From: Deltaproteobacteria bacterium
GTDB taxonomy: Bacteria; Desulfobacterota; Binatia; UBA1149; JAJCZL01
Assembly (NCBI GenBank): GCA_029262415.1
Contig: JAJCZL010000037.1
Location: 17,459 to 81,458, forward strand
DNA: 64,000 bases
Direction: 5' to 3'
The notes under the pieces were generated by a model. It did not search any database, was not told the DNA's origin, and saw only the letters and a program-made list of their open reading frames with translations. The position numbers were made by a program, and so were the translations under genes. Below are positions 25,501 to 34,383 of this stretch, one piece after another; positions within the stretch are counted from its first letter, which is position 1; every line of letters begins with the position of its first letter.

Positions 25501-26706
25501 TCAGGATTCGGTCGCGTCGTCTGGCTTGCACTCTTCGGCGTCGGCGAGACCGCGCAGATAGTCGTAAGAATACATACCGGTGTCGTGTCCGTCTTCCCAC
25601 ATGAAACGCACGGCGTAGCGCCCGACGCCCTCGGCGCCAACTAGAACCGCCGGTTCGGCCTTGACGAAAGTTAACGAACCTGAGTGCCCCTGGCACGCAG
25701 CGCATGGGCACCAACCGCGTAAACCTTCCGATCTATATACCGTGGTCGCACTGTCGCTCCAGGTGATGCGAACCAACTGGTGCTCTTTGTCGTGGACAAT
25801 CTCAACCGGCTCGGGGGCATCGCTCTCTGCGCTGCGCCGTTCGATCGCTTTTTGTACTTCGACCGCGAGATCGGCAAATACCCTGCTCACAGGGTGGCCG
25901 GGAGCCGACTCCACGATCGGCGTACCGTTGTCGCCGGCCACGCCGATAGCTGGATCAATCGGAATTTCGGCGAGTAGTCGCAGACCGAGCTTCTCAGCCG
26001 TCTCGCTCGCCTCGCGGGTACCGAACAGCTCGTCAACATTGCCACATTTAGGACAAACGAAACCCGCCATGTTTTGCACCACACCCAGCACCGGCACGTT
26101 AATTTTGTGAAGCATCGCGACGCTGCGCTCGACATCCGCCAATGCAACGTCCTGGGGTGTGGTCACCACAACCGCGCCGTCCAAGGGAACCTCTTGCGCG
26201 AGCGTCAGGGGAATATCGCCGGTACCGGGTGGCAGGTCGACGACAAGGTAGTCGACTTTCCCCCAAGCCACACCGCGCAAGAACTGCTTGGTCGCGCTCA
26301 TCGCCATCGGCCCGCGCCACACCACTGGAGCGTTATCATCGAGGAAAAAACCCATCGACATTACTTCAATCCCGTGGGCCTTAAGCGGTGAAATCATGTC
26401 GCTTTTGCTGTCTGCTGGGCGCGGCTGACCAGCGACCCCAAGCATCAACGGAGCACTCGGGCCATAGATGTCAAGATCAGCGTACCCGACGCGGCTACCA
26501 AGCGCCTTGAGCGCGAGTGCGAGGTTGGACGCCACCGTCGACTTGCCAACCCCGCCCTTGCCGCTGACAACGGCGATAATGTGATCGGCGGTCGGCAATT
26601 TAGTCTTGCGCGACTGACCGGCCGCGCCCTCGGCGTGGCCGTGACCATGACTGTGGTTATGGCTGTGATCGTGGTTGTGATCATGGTCGTGGTTGTGATC
26701 AGACAT
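25501..26706 (-). CDS. Mrp/NBP35-type Fe-S carrier ATPase with His-rich N-terminus and C-terminal DUF971
   Basis: Starts at the ATG at 26706, overlapping the upstream Mrp gene by eight bases (401 residues). Residues 3-24 alternate His with Asp, Asn, Ser or Gly (11 histidines). The deviant Walker A SGKGGVGKST lies at 48-57, followed by VDLPPGTGD and the cluster-binding CPKC pair (AGFVCPKCGNVDELFG). Residues from about 305 form a DUF971 (GBBH-like) domain with WCPCAACQGHSG. Mrp proteins carry Fe-S clusters to apo-proteins. The His tail may bind metal, and DUF971 is known as a fusion partner of Mrp. Confidence 0.88.
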   Translation of the reverse strand: MSDHNHDHDHNHDHSHNHSHGHGHAEGAAGQSRKTKLPTADHIIAVVSGKGGVGKSTVASNLALALKALGSRVGYADLDIYGPSAPLMLGVAGQPRPADSKSDMISPLKAHGIEVMSMGFFLDDNAPVVWRGPMAMSATKQFLRGVAWGKVDYLVVDLPPGTGDIPLTLAQEVPLDGAVVVTTPQDVALADVERSVAMLHKINVPVLGVVQNMAGFVCPKCGNVDELFGTREASETAEKLGLRLLAEIPIDPAIGVAGDNGTPIVESAPGHPVSRVFADLAVEVQKAIERRSAESDAPEPVEIVHDKEHQLVRITWSDSATTVYRSEGLRGWCPCAACQGHSGSLTFVKAEPAVLVGAEGVGRYAVRFMWEDGHDTGMYSYDYLRGLADAEECKPDDATES

Positions 26707-27781
26707 TGACAACCTCCGCGACCGGAAGTTCGATGACGATCCTGCCCGCCAACGACTTGAACGCAGCGGCAGCTTCAGAATCTCCTCCGGCTGCCGCAAT
26801 CGGCCGGCCCTTGTCCCCCGCCTCGCGCACAGCACGGAGCAAAGGCACACCACCGAGGAAGGCGACCCCGTATTTCTCGGCGACGCGCGCGCCGCCGCCG
26901 GCACCAAATACCGCGGTCTGTTCTCCACACGAAGAACAAACGTGAAAGCTCATGTTCTCGATTACACCGAGGACGGGCGTCGCGGCCTGCTGGAACATTT
27001 TGACACCGCGTTCGACATCGGCCAACGCCACGTCTTGAGGTGTGGTAACAATAATTCCACCGTCCAGCGCTATCGTTTGCGTAAGAGTCATCTGTACGTC
27101 ACCGGTGCCGGGCGGGAGGTCGAGAATCAAGTAGTCCAACTCGCCCCAGTTAACATCGTTAAAGAACTGGCCTAGGGCTTTCGAAAGCATCGGGCCTCGC
27201 CAGATCAGCGGGGCGCCTTGGCCGACAAAAAAACCCATCGAGACGAGTTTGACTCCGTAGCGCTGGATCGGGATGAGGCGGCCGTCTTCGTCGCTCTGCC
27301 CCTGCTTACTACCCGCGAGCCCGAACATAGTCGGTATGCTCGGACCGTAAATATCGGTATCGAGCAAACCGACCCGGTGGCCTGCTTTCGAAAGCGCAAC
27401 CGCGAGGTTGGATGCAACTGTCGACTTACCAACCCCCCCTTTGCCGCTGGCCACGGCAACTACACGTTTGATGCCTGCCGGCTTGCCCGGCCCACCGCCC
27501 ATCGCCGTCGCCATTTCACGTGCCTGCGCCCTGCGGTCGGGCGCGCCCTGTTCGACGATGATCTCCGGTTTCGGAATACCGTCGATAGAGTCGAGAAGTT
27601 TTTCGACGCTCGCCAGGACCTGCGCCCGCACATCTGCGTTCTGCGTTACGATCGAAAGGTGCAGCTCAGTGGCGTCATCGCGAAAGCGGATGTCCTTAAC
27701 GACACCAAATGAAACGATGTCTCGGCTGAAACCGGGATACTTGATCTCCTTCAGACGTTCTTTGAGTTCTTCAGCGGTCAT
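26699..27781 (-). CDS. mrp: Mrp/ApbC-type Fe-S carrier ATPase with N-terminal MIP18-like domain
   Basis: The ATG at 27781 has AAGGA four bases upstream (360 residues). Residues 1-75 are the MIP18/DUF59-like domain (ELKERLKEIKYPGFSRDIVS). The P-loop SGKGGVGKST follows near residue 112, with LDLPPGTGDVQMTL and the CSSC cluster motif (NMSFHVCSSCGE). It probably assembles or transfers [4Fe-4S] clusters as a dimer. It is followed immediately by a second, divergent Mrp gene, so the two carriers are cotranscribed and could form heterodimers. Confidence 0.9.
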   Translation of the reverse strand: MTAEELKERLKEIKYPGFSRDIVSFGVVKDIRFRDDATELHLSIVTQNADVRAQVLASVEKLLDSIDGIPKPEIIVEQGAPDRRAQAREMATAMGGGPGKPAGIKRVVAVASGKGGVGKSTVASNLAVALSKAGHRVGLLDTDIYGPSIPTMFGLAGSKQGQSDEDGRLIPIQRYGVKLVSMGFFVGQGAPLIWRGPMLSKALGQFFNDVNWGELDYLILDLPPGTGDVQMTLTQTIALDGGIIVTTPQDVALADVERGVKMFQQAATPVLGVIENMSFHVCSSCGEQTAVFGAGGGARVAEKYGVAFLGGVPLLRAVREAGDKGRPIAAAGGDSEAAAAFKSLAGRIVIELPVAEVVNV

Positions 27782-28136
27782 TGGATCCTTGTTTCTCTCC
27801 GTCATAGCTAACTTTGCGCCGGAAGCGCCTTGCTCGGGTCCGCGCACTCAAGCCCCCCAAACGGGTGTGGGGCGGTTATGAAATTCACTGCATTGGAGGC
27901 CCTGTCGGCTCGAGGGGGGCCAAAACTTCGACCGCCCGTATATAAGGGATACCCGGCGCAGAGGACAGTCCGGGGGACGTGCGCGGGGGGCATAAGTTAG
28001 AGCTTCGGCCCGGTCACCGCGTCTCAGAGACGCCCCGCTTCGGCCCGACGGGCCGCATAGTCACTTGACGGGCGCGATTTTTCCGGGCTAACGTCGACGG
28101 TCGGAGCTGCCACGCGGCGCCCAAGAGCCGACACTC
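27782..28136. other. Intergenic region with a palindrome and a weak promoter candidate
   Basis: This 355-base gap separates divergent genes. It contains a 15-base palindrome GCGTCTC-A-GAGACGC at 28019-28033. For the plus-strand gene there is a possible -35 TTGACG at 28065-28070 with a poor -10 TAACGT at 28089-28094. The region has no credible ORF. Confidence 0.35.
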
Positions 28137-29318
28137 ATGTTTATTCGTACCCTGGTAATCCTCGCTGCGAGCCTTTTTGCGGCTCCCGCCTCTCCTGTGC
28201 CCGCCGAGGCCGCCCTGCCGCAGTTCTCTCCGGATGCTCTGCGTTGCCAAAGGGCGACCATCAACCGATCGGTCGACTTCCTCCGCGCCAGCCTGACCAC
28301 GCGGCAGGCGTGTCTGCAGGCCCGCGTTGACCAACAGATCCCTGCCGAGACCGACTGTCTAGTCAGCACTGCGCAGGACTCGGGCCACGCAGAAACCGAC
28401 CTCCAGCTGCGCCGTGCCGAGGCCGAGTTGGCGCAAGAGATCGCTCGGGCGTGCACCGGCTTTGACTTCTCCGAGCTGCAATTCCCCGGCCCCTGCCCGG
28501 ATCCGGACGGCGCCCCGTACGACTCGCTCAACCACGCCAATTGTTTGATGCAGAAGATCAACGCAACCGTCGCCAAACTGCTGCCGATCCAGTACGCACC
28601 GCTGCCCGAAGGGCTCGCCGACCTACGTCAGAAGGACCGTAACTGCCAAGACGACATCGCAACCAAGTCCGGCCGCCTGCTGATCAGGGAGTTCCGCGAC
28701 CGCGCCCTGTGTATCTTCCGGCAACTCGACGGTCGCGCGAGCGTCGACGCGGAATGCCGTCGCGAAGCAGAGCGCAACCAACCCGACACCGGCGATACCC
28801 AAACCGACAACGATGTGCTCAGCGCCCACAACAAGGTCCTTGTCGGTATTGCCGAGACCTGCAACAACGTAGATCTCAGCGATATCGGCGCACCGAACGC
28901 GTGCGAGCACCCCGAGGGCTCCGTGTTCGGCCTTGCCCAACTCGTCGAGTGCATGTTTGAAACCCATCACCTCGAGGCGTTCCGCCTGATAGACGTCGTC
29001 ACTCCGTGGGGATCGATGTGCGGCAACGGCGAGTTGAACGTACCGCCGGAGGACTGCGACGACGGCGACCAGACCTTTACCCGTGGCGAAGCATGCATGC
29101 CCGATTGCACGGCGACGAAATGCGGCGACGCTGACGGTGACAGCGCCGTTGACGTCGTCGACGCGATGCTCGTAGTGCGATCGGCAATCGGTGTGTTCCC
29201 CTGCTCCGCCGGTGTTTGTGACGTCGACGGCGACGGCAACCACGACGCCACCGACGCCATGCAGGTGCTGCGCCGCTCTGTCGGCCAAAACGTGTCGATG
29301 AACTGCCCCGCCCAATAA
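28137..29318 (+). CDS. Secreted Cys-rich protein with DUF4215-like and dockerin-like repeats
   Basis: A signal peptide (LVILAASLFAAPASPVPAEA) precedes about 270 residues of helical, Cys-containing sequence with two related halves, each with an R(D/Q)xxC and a CPDPDGxxYDS or CEHPEGSVFG element, so the region looks internally duplicated. Near residues 295-325 a DUF4215-like motif follows (CGNGELN...EDCDDGDQTF...CMPDC). The C-terminus holds two dockerin-like repeats: CGDADGDSAVDVVDAMLVVR and CDVDGDGNHDATDAMQVLRR. The Asp-rich loops (DADGDSAVD, DVDGDGNHD) fit calcium binding. Function unknown, but location outside the cytoplasm is likely. Confidence 0.8.
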   Translation: MFIRTLVILAASLFAAPASPVPAEAALPQFSPDALRCQRATINRSVDFLRASLTTRQACLQARVDQQIPAETDCLVSTAQDSGHAETDLQLRRAEAELAQEIARACTGFDFSELQFPGPCPDPDGAPYDSLNHANCLMQKINATVAKLLPIQYAPLPEGLADLRQKDRNCQDDIATKSGRLLIREFRDRALCIFRQLDGRASVDAECRREAERNQPDTGDTQTDNDVLSAHNKVLVGIAETCNNVDLSDIGAPNACEHPEGSVFGLAQLVECMFETHHLEAFRLIDVVTPWGSMCGNGELNVPPEDCDDGDQTFTRGEACMPDCTATKCGDADGDSAVDVVDAMLVVRSAIGVFPCSAGVCDVDGDGNHDATDAMQVLRRSVGQNVSMNCPAQ

Positions 29319-29405
29319 GCCTCACCAGCACCCGCCCCCACGACCGCTGCCCAGCAGACGATGCCGCTGTTATGAACTGACGGCGCGCGGTGCTACGAGA
29401 CGGGC

Positions 29406-30158
29406 ATGGACCTCGCCCTAAAAGACAAAACCGCGATCGTCACCGGTGGTGCGTCGGGCATCGGACTGTGCACGGCGCGTTTTCTGCAACGCGAAGGTGT
29501 CCGCGTCCTAATCGCCGACATCCAAGAAGAAACGCTCAAGGAGGCCGCGGCCACGCTCAACCAGGGTGAGGTCGAGACATTCGCGCTCGACGTGCGCCAC
29601 TACGACGCGTGCGAGGCTATGGTACGGCACGGCATCGAGAACTTCGGCCACGTTGACATCCTTATCAACTCGGCGGGCATCAGCGGCCCCGCGCTGCTCT
29701 TCGTCGAGACCGGGCCGGAGGATTGGCACGACCTTATTGAGATCAACCTGATCGGCGTAATGAACTGCTGTCGTGCCGTGACTGAGCACATGATCGAGCG
29801 AGGCTCAGGCAACATCGTTACGCTCGCCAGCGAAGCCGGCAAGGGCAACGAAAAACGCATCGTCGCCTATGGCGCGACCAAAGGCGGCGTCATCTCGTTT
29901 ACCCGCGGGCTCGCAATCGAGCTCGGCCGCCACAACATCAAAGTCAACTGTGTCTGTCCCGGTGTGACACACAGCCCGATGACGGCCTACCTAAAGGACA
30001 GTCAAGAACTCGAAAAACGCTTCGCCTCGGCATACCCGCTGGGTCGGCTGGGAATACCCGAAGACATCGCGCCGATGATCGTGTTCTTGTGTTCTGACCG
30101 CACCTCGTGGGTGACCGGCCAGGCCATCAGCGTCAGTGGAGGCTTCGGGCGCAGCTGA
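29406..30158 (+). CDS. Short-chain dehydrogenase/reductase (SDR)
   Basis: A classical SDR of 250 residues with the NAD(P) motif VTGGASGIG, the NSAG structural motif (LINSAGISG), the catalytic Ser in VTLASEAGKG and Tyr-x-x-x-Lys in YGATKGG. The C-terminus ends with WVTGQAISVSGGFG. Acts as an oxidoreductase on a hydroxy- or keto-substrate, probably an acyl or a secondary alcohol. The ATG at 29406 is preceded by GAGACGGGC. No pathway partner is adjacent. Confidence 0.9.
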   Translation: MDLALKDKTAIVTGGASGIGLCTARFLQREGVRVLIADIQEETLKEAAATLNQGEVETFALDVRHYDACEAMVRHGIENFGHVDILINSAGISGPALLFVETGPEDWHDLIEINLIGVMNCCRAVTEHMIERGSGNIVTLASEAGKGNEKRIVAYGATKGGVISFTRGLAIELGRHNIKVNCVCPGVTHSPMTAYLKDSQELEKRFASAYPLGRLGIPEDIAPMIVFLCSDRTSWVTGQAISVSGGFGRS

Positions 30159-30235
30159 CAACGCAACCGGCGGCATGCCGACGAGCCGCTTGCCCCGCGC
30201 ATGCCTTTGCGGCCCAAGCCCGCGTCCTCGGAGCG

Positions 30236-30257
30236 GAAATGCTATATTGTCCGGCGA
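30236..30257 (+). promoter_or_regulatory. Possible promoter -10 and Zur-like half-site upstream of the metal operon
   Basis: GAAATGCTATATT (30236-30248) contains a TATATT element that could be a -10 and resembles one arm of the enterobacterial Zur box (GAAATGTTATA). The second arm is not conserved and no -35 is evident. No other Zur evidence exists in the window. Confidence 0.25.
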
Positions 30258-30292
30258 CCGTGGACCCCGAGGCACGGTTGTAGTCGCGTACT

Positions 30293-32545
30293 ATGGACCT
30301 CATCGCCAACGTACTGATCGAGACCGCGCGGATCCTCTACGAGGGTTCGCTGTTTATTCTACTTGGGTTTCTGATCGCCGGGCTGTTGCACGAGTTCATG
30401 CCGACCAATGCGATCGCGCGCCACCTCGGCCGCGACGACACGAGCTCGGTCACGCTGGCCGCGCTATTCGGTGCGCCTATCCCGTTGTGTTCCTGCGGAG
30501 TGCTGCCCGCCGCTGCGGCATTACGGAATAAAGGCGCGAGCCGCTCTGCGCTGCTGTCTTTCCTGATCTCGACACCGGAGACGGGAGTAGACTCTATCGC
30601 GCTGACCTATGGGTTGCTCGGCCCGGTCATGGCTATCGTACGACCGGTTGTCGCGGTCATCACCGCGATCGTCGCCGGCCTGGTCTCGATCCTCCTGCCT
30701 GAAACCGACGAGGATTTGCTCGACGAACGACTCGGCGAGGCTGAGGATTCATGCCACCAAAACCACACCCACGCGCCAGGCGAGGCCGACCACGAACACC
30801 CGCAGGGCGGCGCAAGCTACAGCGGCGGCAGCGGCCTCAGGCCCTCTGCGAACCCAACCGGCACGCCCGCCGACCGCACACGTCGGGTACTCAACTACGG
30901 CTTCGGTACGCTGCTTGACGAGATCGCGTTCTGGATGGCGCTCGGCATCGGCCTGACCGGTGTGCTCGCCGCACTGCTGCCCAGCGACTTCTTTTCAGCT
31001 GCGCTCGGGTTAGACCGCGGCATCATGCCGATGTTGTTGATGATCGTCGCTGGGTTGCCTTTGTACCTGTGCGCAAGCGCATCCACGCCGGTGGCAGCCG
31101 CTTTGATCGCGAAAGGCCTTTCGCCCGGTGCCGCGCTGGTATTCCTACTGGTTGGCCCGGCAACCAACGCCGCAACTATCACGGTGGTCGGAAAACTGTT
31201 GGGCTCACGCAGACTCAAGGTTTACATGGCCAGCATTATCGGCGTGAGCCTCGCAGCCGGGATTGCCGTGGATGCATTCGGCGGCGAAGCCGTACGCGCA
31301 ACCGCTTTCTCGCGCACCGTGACGCCCGGCTATGACTTGCTGTCGATCCTCAAACTCGGTGCCGCTTTCGTATTCTCCGCCCTGCTGTGGACGAGCCTGC
31401 GGCGCATCGGACTTTCAGCGGGATTATCCGACCTGCGTGGACAAGCCGTGCGTATGGGAAGCACCCTCAGCGGGCTACGGCTGCGTGACCTCATACGTCC
31501 GCCGGTTCTCGCCGCAACCGCCGTGCTCATAGTCCCTTTCGCGTTGCCGAGGTTCGCGCTCGTCGTCGAACCCGGACAACGCGGGGTCGTTCAACGCTTC
31601 GGCCACGTAACGGCCGGTGATCTGGCCCCGGGGCTGCACTGGCATCTGCCACCACCACTGGGTCGCGGAACCGCTGTCGACGTTGACCGGATCCGCGCAG
31701 TACCCATCGGCTTCGAAGAAACTGAGCGTGGCGGTCGCCTGGTGCTCGAAGCCGAGGCTTACTATCTAACCGCGGACGAGAACCTCATCGACATCCGTTC
31801 TGTGGTCACCTACCAGGTCAGCGACCCGGTCCGCGTCGCACTGGGCACTGAAGATCCGGATCTGCTGGTCCGCGGCGTTGCACGACGTGCACTGGTGGGC
31901 GTGGTCAGCACGCGTAGCATAGACGGCCTGTACACCAGTGGTCGCCGCGAAGCCGAGCTCGCATACCGCGACGCGATAGAAAACTATGTGCGCATCCGCC
32001 GGTTGGGTATCCGAATCAAGGATGCACGCTTTCTCGACGCGCATGCACCGGCAGCAGTCCACGACGCGTTCCGCGACATTGCAAGCGCCCTCGAAGACAG
32101 AGAAACCGACATCTACGTTGCGCGTGGCTATGCTCTCGAGCGTGAAGCCGAGGCCTCGGGCGAATCCGTTCAGCGCAAACTCGCAGCCGACGGCGACTCC
32201 GTAGCCATGCGACTCCGCGCCGCCGCGCGTGCGCGGGCGTTTACCGCGCTAGAGGGCGCGCGTGCCGGGAACGCGGTAACGACCGACTATAGATTGAGTC
32301 TTGAATCAATCGACAGGACTTTGGCTGGTACTCCGTTGTACATTCACGACCGTCGCTACCACGCCACCGACATCGACCTGTGGCTCGGCTTCGGAGCGCT
32401 AACCCCACCCTCAGGTTCCCCACTGGCAGTTTTTCCGATCACCTCCGACTTGACACGCGATAGAAACTCGGACGACGCCGTGCCGAACAACGCAGTACCC
32501 AATCGCAGCAATACCAACGGCCCGGCGCCGACTGATAAGGAATGA
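30293..32545 (+). CDS. Heavy-metal permease (DUF318/SO_0444 type) fused to an HflK-like SPFH domain
   Basis: A 750-residue fusion. Residues 1-340 are a DUF318/ArsP-like permease of the SO_0444 Cu/Zn efflux type, with PLCSCGVLPAAAALRNKGAS (Cys66-Ser-Cys68), LISTPETGVDSIALTYGLLG, and the second repeat PLYLCASASTPVAAALIAKG. A His-rich cytoplasmic loop (about 154-169, NHTH and DHEH) lies between the helix sets. A helix at about 403-423 then leads directly into an SPFH/band-7 domain (VVEPGQRGVVQRFGHVTAGD, PGLHWHLPPP) and an Ala/Glu/Arg-rich helical stalk to about residue 690. No stop separates the two parts. First gene of a six-gene cluster; the next gene starts four bases after its stop. Confidence 0.85.
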   Translation: MDLIANVLIETARILYEGSLFILLGFLIAGLLHEFMPTNAIARHLGRDDTSSVTLAALFGAPIPLCSCGVLPAAAALRNKGASRSALLSFLISTPETGVDSIALTYGLLGPVMAIVRPVVAVITAIVAGLVSILLPETDEDLLDERLGEAEDSCHQNHTHAPGEADHEHPQGGASYSGGSGLRPSANPTGTPADRTRRVLNYGFGTLLDEIAFWMALGIGLTGVLAALLPSDFFSAALGLDRGIMPMLLMIVAGLPLYLCASASTPVAAALIAKGLSPGAALVFLLVGPATNAATITVVGKLLGSRRLKVYMASIIGVSLAAGIAVDAFGGEAVRATAFSRTVTPGYDLLSILKLGAAFVFSALLWTSLRRIGLSAGLSDLRGQAVRMGSTLSGLRLRDLIRPPVLAATAVLIVPFALPRFALVVEPGQRGVVQRFGHVTAGDLAPGLHWHLPPPLGRGTAVDVDRIRAVPIGFEETERGGRLVLEAEAYYLTADENLIDIRSVVTYQVSDPVRVALGTEDPDLLVRGVARRALVGVVSTRSIDGLYTSGRREAELAYRDAIENYVRIRRLGIRIKDARFLDAHAPAAVHDAFRDIASALEDRETDIYVARGYALEREAEASGESVQRKLAADGDSVAMRLRAAARARAFTALEGARAGNAVTTDYRLSLESIDRTLAGTPLYIHDRRYHATDIDLWLGFGALTPPSGSPLAVFPITSDLTRDRNSDDAVPNNAVPNRSNTNGPAPTDKE

Positions 32546-32549
32546 ACGA

Positions 32550-33467
32550 ATGAGCCCAACCGCAAAGATCTTTCTCGGGATTGCCGTGCTTGCGGGTAGT
32601 CTGCTCGCGGCGACCTGCGTCGTTATCGTCGATGAGACCGAACAGGTGGTGGTCACCCAGTTCGGCAAACCGACCGCTGTGCACACAACCGCCGGACTGT
32701 ACGCCAAGCTACCTACGCCGTTCCAGCGTGTGACGCGCATGGACAAGCGGCTTCTATTGACCGAAACAGACGAGAACGAGTTGCTCACGGCCGACAAGAA
32801 AAACGTGGTGGTCTCCGCGTATATGTCCTGGCGCATTGCCGACCCACTCGGCTACCTCTCCGCACTTCGTACCCGCGAGGCGGCGGAGAACCGACTTCGC
32901 GCGCTCATACAATCGGAGTTGGGAAGTGCGCTCGGCGATGTCGAGTTCGCCAGGCTGGTATCCGCTGATGGAGACGGCTCCGGCCTGCGCGCGTTGGCCG
33001 CAAAGGTCGAAGCGAAGTGCACCGAAACAGCCGACCAGAACTTCGGCATCGCGGTGACCGACTTCGGGATCACGCGCCTCAACTTCCCTTCACAGAACCT
33101 GCAAAGCGTGTTCGGTCGGATGCGGGCTGAGCGCTCACAGATAGCCCGATCCTTCCGCAGCGAGGGCAAAGCCGAGGCGCAGAAGATCCGCTCGCAGGCC
33201 GATCGCGAGCGCGTCGAAACGCTCGCCGCCGCCGAGGCCGAAGCAACGCAACTGCGTGGCGAGGGTGAAGCAGAGGCCGCCAAGATCTACGCCGAAGCCT
33301 ATGCCGGACACCAAGACTTCTACCGTTTCCTGCGTACACTGGAGACCTACGAGAAAGTCCTCGGCGAACAGACCACATTGATCTTACCGAGCGATACCCC
33401 GCTTTTCGGCTTATTGACGACCGGCAAGGTCGGCAGGACTCCACCCTTGCCTGGACGCGACAAATAG
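32550..33467 (+). CDS. HflC-like SPFH membrane protein
   Basis: A 305-residue SPFH protein with an N-terminal anchor (KIFLGIAVLAGSLLAATCVV) and the HflC signature VDETEQVVVTQFGKP near residue 30, followed by LYAKLPTPFQRVTRMDKRLL. The C-terminal half is a charged coiled coil (AEAQKIRSQADRERVETLA) ending in a hydrophobic PLFGLL. HflC with HflK forms a large membrane cage that normally modulates FtsH. No FtsH gene is present here; instead the neighbours are metal transport genes. Confidence 0.85.
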   Translation: MSPTAKIFLGIAVLAGSLLAATCVVIVDETEQVVVTQFGKPTAVHTTAGLYAKLPTPFQRVTRMDKRLLLTETDENELLTADKKNVVVSAYMSWRIADPLGYLSALRTREAAENRLRALIQSELGSALGDVEFARLVSADGDGSGLRALAAKVEAKCTETADQNFGIAVTDFGITRLNFPSQNLQSVFGRMRAERSQIARSFRSEGKAEAQKIRSQADRERVETLAAAEAEATQLRGEGEAEAAKIYAEAYAGHQDFYRFLRTLETYEKVLGEQTTLILPSDTPLFGLLTTGKVGRTPPLPGRDK

Positions 33468-33474
33468 GGAACGA

Positions 33475-34383
33475 GTGCAAGGACTTCTCTCATACGTCGG
33501 GCGGGCGCTCGCAGCGACCTTGCTGCTTACTTACGTCGCAAGCGGGCTCTACCAGGTCGCTGCAGACGAAAGTGCAGTCGCGCTTCGCTTGGGTCGCGTC
33601 GTCGGCCGCGATGTGTTGCCGGGGATGCACTGGAATCCACCTTGGCCTTTTGGCCGCGTAGTCATCGCGCAAACCGCGACCAGCTTCATCATGCCGATCG
33701 GCTACCGGTTCCAACCACGTCCCGATGTGTCACCAATCTCAGATATGTGGCTGACCGGCGACACCAATGTCATCACTGCACGCATGATTGTGCAGTACCG
33801 GATCAAGAGCCTGACCGACTTCGTGCTTTCGAATGATTCGCCACGCGAGCTGGTTCGCCGCACCGGAGAACGGGCACTCGCCGAGCTTCTCGCCGGTGAA
33901 GGTGTCGATGGCGTACTGACAACCCGCCGCAACACTATTCCGACAGCCGTTCGGGAACGCGTTCAGGAAGTTCTCGACCAGCTGGAGGCAGGGATCGACA
34001 TCCAGTCGGTCAACATCGAAGAGTTCGCCCCACCGGTCCAGGGTGGCGTGCGCGGCGCGTTCCAGGACGTTCAGAACGCGAAGTCGGACCGCGAACGCCT
34101 CATCCACGAAGCACGCGCGCAGGCCGCCCAGTCTGTGGCCGAGGCCAAGGGCGAGGCCGACCGCATCGTCAACGCCGCAGCCGGCAGCAAACGCGCGCGC
34201 ACCGAAGAGGCCGGCGGACGTAGCCGCCGCTTCGCGGCCCTTGCCGCTCAGCACGCCACCTCGCCGGCCTTGACCGAAGAACGGTTGTTCTTGGAGACGA
34301 TGGAGAAAGTTCTCGGACGTACGCGTAACTTTGTCGTCGAACCCGGTCCTGGCGGAAGCGTCAAACTCCGGGTGCTGCGATGA
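33475..34383 (+). CDS. HflK-like SPFH membrane protein
   Basis: Starts with a GTG at 33475 with AGGGA four bases upstream. A 302-residue SPFH protein: a membrane helix at about 8-28, VAADESAVALRLGRVVGRD and LPGMHWNPPWP, then LTGDTNVITARMIVQYRIKS, which is typical of HflK. A long Ala/Glu/Arg helix (about 190-270) follows. It is the second HflK-like module in this cluster (the first is fused to the permease), giving three SPFH units that could co-assemble. Its stop codon overlaps the ATG of the metal-binding lipoprotein gene (ATGA). Confidence 0.85.
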   Translation: MQGLLSYVGRALAATLLLTYVASGLYQVAADESAVALRLGRVVGRDVLPGMHWNPPWPFGRVVIAQTATSFIMPIGYRFQPRPDVSPISDMWLTGDTNVITARMIVQYRIKSLTDFVLSNDSPRELVRRTGERALAELLAGEGVDGVLTTRRNTIPTAVRERVQEVLDQLEAGIDIQSVNIEEFAPPVQGGVRGAFQDVQNAKSDRERLIHEARAQAAQSVAEAKGEADRIVNAAAGSKRARTEEAGGRSRRFAALAAQHATSPALTEERLFLETMEKVLGRTRNFVVEPGPGGSVKLRVLR

